Origin: Zingiber officinale
Lineage: Eukaryota; Streptophyta; Magnoliopsida; Zingiberales; Zingiberaceae
Assembly (NCBI RefSeq): GCF_018446385.1
Contig: NC_055991.1
Span: forward strand, 116,355,794 to 116,419,793
DNA: 64,000 nucleotides
Reading direction: 5' to 3'
Shown: positions 56,250 to 64,000 of the stretch, in pieces
Numbering within the stretch: the first letter of the stretch is position 1
How the letters are laid out: every line of letters begins with the position of its first letter
Notes under the pieces: generated by a model
What the model saw: the letters and a program-made list of their open reading frames with translations, nothing else
The model's database searches: none
What the model was told of the DNA's origin: nothing
Position numbers and translations under genes: made by a program

Positions 56250-57460
56250 TTAATAAAATGAACATAATTAAAAAATTTAAAATTCAAAATTCAATTAAAA
56301 ATTTAAAATTAAATTAAAAAAAATTCAAAATTCAAAATTTCAATTAAAAATTCGAAATTAAATTAAAAATTAAAAATTTGATATTAAATTAAAAAAAATC
56401 AAAATTCAAAATTAAATTCAAAATTCAAAATTCAATTAACAATTCAAAATTAAATTAAAAACTTAAAATTCGAAACTCAATTCGAAATTAATTCAAAATT
56501 AATTCAAAATTAAAAGTAAAATTCAACTTAAATCAAATAAAAATAGAAGGAGGATCCAGAATAGCTGGCATCCCCAACTAAATCTACCCGACAGGGTAAT
56601 CGAACTTTACCTATTCGACAGGGTAAATAGGGTTAGATTAAAATGGGCTAGGTTTAACTTGACCCACGGTACTGGTGAAGTATTGGATGATAGTACGTTG
56701 GGGAAACTTAGTCATCGCATGTCTAGGAAGATATGACTTCGATCTGGTGCATTTGGCTAAGTGAAACTGACTGAAGCTACCCTTTATGGATCCTAACCAG
56801 TTAGACCAAGGTTTTGTACTAAGTTCAATGGGTAGGACTATTTGGAAAACCTTAAAGGCATGGTTACTTTAATGATGTCCTTATGACTCACCATAGCCCA
56901 GAAGTTTATCCAAAGAACGTCTATTTGTTGAACTCAAAGCTAAACCTGAATCTAATACAAAGTTAAACTAAACCTTTAAATTGAAACTAATTCATCTCAC
57001 AAAAATTTTAGGATCTCCTGATTAAAAATTTAGATTGGGTGAGATGACTAAGGATTATAAAAAATTAATTCAAAATTAAATTCAAAATTAATTCAAATTA
57101 TTTTTTTAATCAATTTAATTAACTTAAAATTATTTTTCAAAATTAATTAACTTAAAATTATTTTTCAAAATTAATTAACTTAAAATTATTTTTCAAAATT
57201 AATTAACTTAAAATTATTTTTTAAAATCTTAAAATTATTTTTCAAAATTAATTAACTTAAAATCATTTTTTCAAAAATTAATTAACTTAAAATTATTTTT
57301 TCAAAATTAATTAACTTAAAATTATTTTTCAAAATTAATTAACTTAAAATCATTTTTTCAAAAATTAATTAACTTAAAATTATTTTTTCAAAATTAATTA
57401 ACTTAAATTATTTTTTGAAATTAATTAACTTAAAATAAATTTTCAAAATAAGTTAACCTA
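56250..57460 (+). repeat. Non-coding spacer: AT arrays around a conserved block (copy 2)
   Basis: 56270-56540 is an array of 'aaaattcaaaattaaatt' variants. 56560-57050 is the block shared with 29160-29660. 57115-57440 is a tandem array of about 27 bp ('aattaacttaaaattatttttcaaa') with about a dozen copies. The spacer separates the gag linker from protease. Confidence 0.8.
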
Positions 57461-57573
57461 AAGTTAAACCTTTGTTTCATCGAATACAAACTCAAACTTA
57501 ATCACTTCACTTTCTTTTCATCAAATAGAGTCCAATTCAAACAATTTATGTGTAGGAACATAAAGAATTGGAT

Positions 57574-58739
57574 TAGTGGATGTTAGATAGTGGATGCTCC
57601 AGACACATGACTGGAGATAAACTAAAGTTCACAAAGCTCAAACTAAAGAATTTAGGGTCTGTTGCATTCGGCAATGACGACAAACTTAAGGTAATCGGAA
57701 GAGGTAACATCGAACTTAGTTCCGATTTTATTATTCGAAAAGTTCTATTAGTTGAAAACTTCAATTTTAATCTTCTAAGTATAAGCCAATTGTGTGATAG
57801 TGGATACTTAGTCACCTTTGACAAATCTAGTTGTTTAGTTAAAAATATTGAAAACCCTGAAATCACACTTAAGGGGCTTAGGAAAAATAATATGTACTCA
57901 ATTGATCTACCCACTTCCTCAATAAAGTGTTTTCTAACACAAGAAGAGGAAACTGAGTTGTGGCACAGAAGATTGGGTCACACTCACACCAGACTCATTT
58001 TAAAAATGAGTCAAAATGGTCTAGTTAAAGGTTTGCCCAAATTAAAATTTATTGAAAACTCAATCTGTAATGCTTGTCAACAAGGAAAACAAACCAAGTC
58101 AACCCACAAATCAACTAATCTAGAAAGAACTAACTCGTTACTTGAGCTCCTTCACCTTGACCTATTTGATTCACATGGAGCCAAGTCACTAAGCAAGAAC
58201 CAGTATTGCTTAGTTATAATTGATGACTACTCTAGGTTCACCTGGGTAAAATTCCTAAAAACAAAAGATGAAACTTTTGAAGAATTTAGTAATTTTTGCA
58301 AGTTAACAGAAAATGAAAAAGATACTAAAATTAAAAGAATAAGAAGTGATCATGGGGGGGGGGGGGGGGTTTGAAAATCATAGGTTTACTCAATTTTGTA
58401 AAATCAATGGATATCAACATGAATTTTCATGTCCTAGAACCCCCCCCCCCCCAACAAAACGGTCTAGTGGAACGTAAAAATAGAACCCTACAAGAAGCCG
58501 CTAGAACCATGCTAAATGAATATAACTTAAATTATCAATTTTGGGTCGAAGCCATAAATACAGCAAATTATATTCAAAATAGAATTCTAATTAACAAACT
58601 TCACAATAAAACTCCTTATGAAATGTATTATAATAAAATTCTCAACCTAAACTATTTAAAAGTTTTTGGATGTAAAGTTCATATTTTAAATACTAAAGAT
58701 TACTTAGGAAAATTTACACCTAAATCAAACCAAGGAATC
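57574..58739 (+). pseudogene. SIRE-like protease and integrase (fossil)
   Basis: 'LDSGCSRHMTGDKLKF' is the SIRE-type protease signature. 'ELWHRRLGHTHTRLI', 'CNACQQGKQTKSTH', 'LDLFDSHGAKSLSKNQYCLV', 'IDDYSRFTWVKFLKTK' and 'NGLVERKNRTLQEAART' mark the HHCC region and core of integrase. The Tekay-like LTR starts in the segment 'YLKVFGCKVHIL' and following. Confidence 0.8.
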
Positions 58740-59026
58740 TGTAACGACCCGCCTTCTACTGGCTAGGCTGTAAGGTCGGACCGTCACATTATGCTGTGCT
58801 AAGCTATATCCATGACCATTAGTAAGTCTAGGTGCGGAAAACTGTATCAATTTAAAACCTTGCTAAGCTAATACAAGTTCTTGGTCCTACATGTGCTAAG
58901 GGATGCAATCTAAGGTATACATGGCATATCCTACATCCCCTATGGTCACGAAGCTGAATTACAAGGTAGAGTGGTCGAAACCCAACTTCCCAATCGATCC
59001 AGACTGAACTTGATCAATTGCAAGCT

Positions 59027-59330
59027 GTTGGATCGATCCATGGATCGATTCAGATCGCTACTGTGCTCGGGTAATACTCTGGATCGATCGACTGATCGAT
59101 CCAGATTGGCCAATCGATCCAGTGATCGATTCCAGTGCTCTCTATTCGCGGGAGCGATTTCCTGATCGATCGAACGATCGATCCCTAAACTCTCTGTTTG
59201 AGACAGAATGCGACTGGATCGATCGGCTGATGGATCCAGAAGCTTACTGTTCGCGGAACCAGGCTCCCAATTGATCCGCTGATCGATTGAGGGCCCCCAA
59301 TCGATCCACTGATTGATTGGGGTTTCTGAT
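59027..59330. repeat. GATCGATCCA repeat cluster in the Tekay-like LTR
   Basis: About a dozen 'gatcgatc' or 'aatcgatcca' boxes. CTGGATCGATC and its reverse complement GATCGATCCAG stand at 59079 and 59094 around a 4-base loop. Confidence 0.85.
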
Positions 59331-60824
59331 TTCGCAGCAAAACTCTGATTTCAGCACTGTTTCGTGCCAAACTCAACTACAAGAGTTCTATAATAGCTGG
59401 AAACATACCAGTAACACGTAACCAGGATTATGTGCATAAGTACTAACAATCTAAGCAAGTCTTTCATGATTCCAGGCATTAAAATAACTAGAAATGTGGG
59501 AAATAACATTATATAAAAACTAAAGTCTTATTTTGCTAATTTCTCCAAGATCTTTATTCCAGGTTCCTTCCACACACATCTTTATCGCATTAACCTCCAG
59601 CCTCCGCTAATCCATCTTTCCTTTACCTTTATCTGCAGTATAAGGAAAAGAAGTATCTGTAAACTTTCGCTTAGTAAGAAACCATCTACCTCACAAAAAT
59701 ATGCATACGATGAAATCATGCTTTTAAAACATGCTATTTGAAATATATACTGGACATGTAAAAGCATAGCAGGGCATACAAGTAAACTAGTCATGGCAAA
59801 AAGTGCTAACATAAGCTATCATATTGTATCAATAGGAAACTAAACTGATACAAAAACTGAGTTGAGCTAATTCTAAGCTAATGCTAAAGCTGTACTGATT
59901 CCACATAACTATTTGTGAAGTTTTAAAAACTATATTCATAGATAGATGAAAATATATAATAATGCTGCTGATGGACCCGACAACTGTACGTGCTATGCGC
60001 GCATCCCTAACTAGACCCGGGTTTGCAAGTCTCGAATTTAGTAGGGTTTACTAGGTTATCTAAACCTAGGGACGACTATGGGAGCCCAACCCAATGGATA
60101 TCTAATCCAGTACAGTGCCACTGCTGAAAATAAAATACTGATTATAGCTAAATTTTCTTATCTTGTTATTTCTAGGTTATCTGAACCTAGAGCTAGGTTG
60201 TCTGAACCTAGAGGCGACTGTGGGAGCCCACCCATTGGACCGTAGTCCTATAAAAGCTGTAATAAAACTGAACATATACTAACTAAATGCTTCTATTGCA
60301 TTCAGCTAGGCTATTAAAATGCCTAGGTTGCATTTTACCTGTGTTGAACCCATTGTCGAACACTTGGTGTGCGCTATTGCATAGCCTAAGTGTCAAAATT
60401 CATATGCTACTAAACTAAAGAAGGAAATCACACGAGAACTACTTATACTGCAGGTGAGGGGTTTCTTACCTCCTGCGCTAGTTTTCTTACGAATCTAGTC
60501 GCTAGTTTTCCGGTGGAGACGATCTTCTCGACGATTCTCTTGCGTCTACGCGTTCTTCTCGTGGAGAGAAGCGTCCTCGTGTCGGAGTCGTCGCCGGAAA
60601 GAGCCCTTATGTCCCTAGGGGTGAAACCCTAGGTTTGCTTGTGGTTGGCGCCGAGAGATGAGGGAGAAAGAGAGAGGGCGGCGTGACTAGGGTGAGGGAG
60701 GAGAGAGTTACATTAAAATAAAATAACTCTTCACTTAATTCCCTATTTATATTAAGTGGTTAATTTGGCCCAACTCAAATTTAAATAAAACTGATTCCCT
60801 TTCTTTTCAGCACGGCCCTGCTGG

Positions 60825-60898
60825 GTTCACTTGGTTACTAAAGCTATCTATAAGACATAGGGCCTCATAAGTCTCGGGTTCAATTCCCGCGTAGGCTA
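60825..60898 (+). ncRNA. tRNA-like relic in the Tekay-like LTR
   Basis: A perfect T-arm (CGGG-TTCAATT-CCCG, 60875-60889) with a B-box-like 'ggttcaattcc' follows a loop CTCATAA, which is the form of a Met anticodon loop, closed by a weak four-pair stem. Upstream 'ggttactaaagc' is only a poor D-arm/A box, and no acceptor stem forms. It is at most a degenerate tRNA or SINE head. Confidence 0.3.
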
Positions 60899-61019
60899 TT
60901 TTCTCTTCTATTTGTTTTTGCTACTTCCGCTACTCTAAAAATTCCACAAAAATATTCTAAAATTCCAGAAAATTCATAGAATATTTCTAAAATAATTTTG
61001 AGAATTTTTGGGCGTTACA

Positions 61020-61031
61020 ATCCCCCATACC
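61020..61031 (-). promoter_or_regulatory. Polypurine tract of the Tekay-like element
   Basis: On the - strand 'tatgggggatt' lies directly in front of the LTR start TGTAACG. Confidence 0.6.
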
Positions 61032-61059
61032 TTATAAAAAGTTTGTCCTCGAAGTTAGA

Positions 61060-61240
61060 ATAACTCTGGGTACTTCTGTCTCATACTAGCTTCTGTCTCC
61101 CACATTGCCTCTTCTGTGGTGTGATTTTGCCAAATAACTTTTACTAATGGTACCTCCTTGTTCCGCAATTTCTTAACTGCTCGGTCTATTATCTGAATAG
61201 GTCGACTGTCATAGCTGAGGTCTTCGCGGACTGGTACCGA
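61060..61240 (-). pseudogene. Chromodomain-like C-terminus of the Tekay-like pol (fossil)
   Basis: 'DLSYDSRPIQIIDRAVKKLR' then 'EVPLVKVIWQNHTTEEAMWE' and 'MRQKYPELF' is the chromodomain-like tail of Tekay/Del elements, thought to guide integration to heterochromatin. Confidence 0.75.
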
Positions 61241-62220
61241 CTAGGGCTCAATCACCTGGGTGGCATCTGAGATATGCTTCTTCAGCATAGAGACATGAAA
61301 TACATTATGGATGACTGACATCTCCTGTGGTAGCTCTAGCTCATATGCTACCTTGCCAACTCTTCTAGTGATAAGGTATGGTCCCACATATCTGGGACTT
61401 AGTTTGCCCTTTTTCCCAAAACGCATTACTCCCTTAATGGGAGCCACTCGGAGAAATACTGTATCTCCAACTGAAAACTCTAAGGGTCTGCGCCGTGTAT
61501 CAGCATAGCTTTTCTGGCAGCTCTGCGCTGTCTCTATCCTCTGGCGGATCTGCTGTATAGCTGCTGTGGTATCTGCTACTAGATCTGTCTGAAGTTCTAG
61601 TTCTTTCTGTTTATCACTTTCATACCAACAGATTGGAGATCTACACCTCTGCCCATAGAGAGCCTCGTAAGGTGTCATACCAATAGTGGCCTGATAGCTA
61701 TTGTTGTATGCAAATTCTGCTAAGCTCAGATATTTGCACCAACTTCCCTTAAAGTCTAGTGCACATGCGCGGAGCATATCTTCAAGTGCCTGGTTTACTC
61801 GCTCCGTCTGACCATCTGTCTGAGGATGGAAAGCTGTGCTGAATTTTAACTTAGTGCCCAATGCTGACTGTACACACTCCCAGAAGTGTGATGTGAATCT
61901 ACTGTCCCTGTCTGAAATGATGGTTCATGGGACTCCATGCAGTCTGACAATCTCCTTAAGATACAACTGAGCTAGCTGCTCCATGGAGTAGGATATCCTG
62001 ATAGGTAAGAAGTGGGCTAATTTAGTCAACCTGTCGACTATTACCCAGATGGTATCAAAACCATTCGTGGTTCTGGGTAGCCCCACTATGAAATCCATAG
62101 ATATATCTTCCCACTTCCATTCTGGAATCTGAATAGGCTGTAGAACTCCTCCTGGTCTATGATGTTCTGCCTTGACCCTCTGACAGGTCAGACAGGTGCT
62201 AACATATCTAGCGATGTCTC
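61241..62220 (-). pseudogene. Tekay integrase (fossil)
   Basis: '[20 protein letters not shown]' (zinc region end), '[20 protein letters not shown]', '[17 protein letters not shown]', 'FSTAFHPQTDGQTERVNQAL' and 'CRSPICWYE' are the standard chromovirus integrase segments, followed by the 'VGPYLITRRVGKVAYELELP' GPY/F module. Confidence 0.85.
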
Positions 62221-64000
62221 TTTTCATCCCGGGCCACCAAAAATGCTTCTTTAGATCTTGGTACATCTTGGTGGAACCTGGATGCATCGCATAAGGAGTC
62301 CTGTAGGCCTCATTTAAAATCTTCCTCTTTATTTCCTCTTGATCTGGAACACAGAGTCTGTCACCGAAGTATAATACCCCACTATCGGACACTCTGAATT
62401 CTCTACTTTCTAATTCTGCTAACCCTTGCTTGATTTTCTGAATTTCAGGATCCTGTTCCTGAGCTGTCTGAATGTCACCAAGCAGGTTAGATGCTAATGT
62501 CATAGTAGAGAGCTGTCCTACTATAAGTTCGAGACCAAAATCTGTGATCTCTTTTTGTAGGAGCGGTGACATGACTGCTAGGGATAGTAAGGTAGCACTG
62601 GACTTTCTGCTAAGTGCGTCTGTCACCTTATTGGCCTTTCTTGGGTGGTAGAGGATGTCTATGTCATAATCTTTGACCAGCTCAAGCCATCTACGCTGTC
62701 GCATATTCAGATCCTTCTGAGTGAAGAAGTACTTCAGACTCTGATGATCTGTATATACTCTGCACTGAGCTCCATACAAGTAATGTCTCCAAATTTTGAG
62801 GGCGAACACTACTGCTGTAAGCTCAAGGTCATGAGTAGGGTAATTCTTCTCATATTCCTTGAGTTGTCTGGAGGCATAGGCGATCACCTTGCCATTTTGC
62901 ATCAGTACTGCTCCTAGTCCCAACTTAGAGGCATCACTATAAATATCAAAGTTGTTTGTGTTTTCTGGTAGAGTCAAAATGGGAGCACTGATCAATCTCC
63001 TCTTTAACTCGCTGAAGCTGTTCTCGCAGTCCTCTGTCCACTGAAATTTTCTGTTCTTTCTGGTAAGAGTTGTCAGTGGGGAGGCTATTCTGGAGAAATC
63101 CTCTACAAACTTTCTGTAATAACCTGCTAATCCCAAAAAGCTCCTGATCTCACTGGCGTTTTTAGGTCTTTTCCAGTTACTCACAGCTTCTATTTTACTA
63201 GGGTCTACCATGATACCATCCTTTGAGATGATGTGACCCAGGAAGGACACCTGATCTAACCAGAATTCACATTTCATGAACTTGGCGTACAGCTGGTTCT
63301 GCTGAAGAGTCTGCAATACTATTCTCAGGTGCTCTGCGTGTTCTTCCTGAGTTCCTGAATAGATAAGAATGTCATCGATAAACACAATAACAAATCTATC
63401 TAGGTAGTCCCTGAATACTCTGTTCATGAGGTCCATGAAAGTAGCTGGAGCATTTGTCAAACCAAAAGGCATGACTATGAACTTATAATGTCCGTATATA
63501 GTCCTGAACGCTGTCTTGGGTATATCCCCTTCTTTAACTTTCACCTGATGATAACCTGATCTGAGGTCTATCTTAGAGAACACTGCGGCTCCCTTTAGCT
63601 GATCAAACAGGTCATCTATTCTGGGAAGAGGATACCTGTTCGTGACTCGGTAATCTATATACAGGCGCATGCTCCCGTCCTTCTTCTTCACGAACAATAC
63701 AGGCGCTCCCCATTGTGAGTGACTAGGACGGATGAAGCCCTTGTCAAGTAGCTCCTGTAGTTGCTCATGAAGTTCGTTCAGTTCTGCTGGAGCCATGCGG
63801 TAAGGCGCTTTGGAGATAGGATTTGTACCGGGAATAAGTTCTATCTCGAATTCAATCTCCCTGTCTGGTGCTAGGCCTGGTAACTCTTCAAGGAAAACTG
63901 CTGGGTAGTCACATACGACTCGGACCTCTGCTAGCTGTTGGTCCTTGTCCTGACTGGCATTGACTACATGCGCTAAAAATCCCGTGCATCCTGAATCTAA
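62221..64000 (-). pseudogene. Tekay reverse transcriptase and RNase H (fossil), N-terminus beyond the window
   Basis: The frame continues through the right window edge with '[20 protein letters not shown]', then '[20 protein letters not shown]', '[18 protein letters not shown]', '[18 protein letters not shown]', the catalytic FIDDIL and '[20 protein letters not shown]'. RNase H follows with '[18 protein letters not shown]', '[18 protein letters not shown]' and '[17 protein letters not shown]'. Confidence 0.9.

Larger units (their letters stand above)
53120..58739 (+). mobile_element. Copia LTR element, SIRE-like, 3' part displaced
   Basis: Order on the + strand: 5' LTR (53120-54337), primer site, gag, zinc knuckle, coiled-coil linker, non-coding spacer, protease and integrase. 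It stops at the Tekay-like insertion at 58740; the remainder presumably lies beyond that element, outside the window. It is a broken fossil with several breaks. The protease signature and long gag C-terminus point to the SIRE/Maximus group. Confidence 0.85.
58740..61019 (-). repeat. 3' LTR of the Tekay-like element
   Basis: 2280 bp, TGTAACGACC...GGGCGTTACA. The terminal TGTAACG.CC / GGGCGTTACA pair is typical of Tekay/Del LTRs. It contains GATCGATC repeats (59027-59330) and a tRNA-like stretch (60825-60898). Confidence 0.85.
58740..64000 (-). mobile_element. Gypsy LTR element, Tekay-like chromovirus, runs off the window
   Basis: On the - strand the visible parts are protease-to-RT linker, reverse transcriptase, RNase H, integrase, a chromodomain-like end, a polypurine tract and 3' LTR (61019-58740). 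Gag and the 5' LTR lie beyond 64000. The visible coding part is nearly whole with only one or two breaks, so it is younger than the SIRE-like element it interrupts. Confidence 0.9.

Overview
The window is nuclear DNA from a flowering plant, most likely a monocot. Host genes have GT-AG introns and AT-rich intergenic DNA, and most of the window is nested LTR retrotransposons of plant lineages (Ale, Tork and SIRE-like Copia; Tat and Tekay-like Gypsy). The LTR style recalls ginger-family (Zingiberaceae) genomes, but that is recall, not a search result. All calls come from reading the sequence; no database was consulted.

Left part (1-23.5 kb) is host territory. It holds fold-back repeats and Tourist-like MITEs, the first two exons of a plastid anthranilate synthase beta subunit gene (5452-5847, + strand), a 100-N assembly gap (6282-6381), an incomplete Ale-type Copia element (to 10030), a decayed TPR co-chaperone-like gene on the - strand (18128 to about 10821), and a small intact-looking Gly/Pro/Cys-rich peptide gene in two exons (19422-19791). 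Both larger host genes lose their 3' halves toward the gap, so the join there is the least trustworthy point of the window.

Middle part (23.5-45.8 kb) is a clear nest. A Tat-lineage Gypsy element (23551-45825, + strand) carries a SIRE-like Copia element without visible pol (24021-34733, - strand) in its 5' LTR. That element carries a solo LTR (32185-34607) in one of its own LTRs. Another solo LTR of the SIRE-like group (40299-41419) sits behind the Tat integrase. Target-site duplications support each step. Between pol and the 3' LTR the Tat element has eight copies of a 36-bp repeat and a spliced accessory gene on the opposite strand (about 44319-42011).

Right part (45.8-64 kb) is repeat-rich DNA of uncertain origin. 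It is interrupted by a Tork-type Copia element (47047-51651, - strand, itself hit by an LTR fragment), then a SIRE-like Copia element (53120-58739, + strand) cut by a Tekay-like chromovirus (58740 to beyond the window, - strand).

The most unusual signal is structural. The LTRs of the SIRE-like elements contain tandem units that each form a hairpin, and the stem sequence changes between units while staying complementary. Other LTRs here carry long perfect GC-rich or GATCGATC hairpins. Two SIRE-like elements also share a roughly 500-bp non-coding block flanked by AT-rich arrays between gag and protease.
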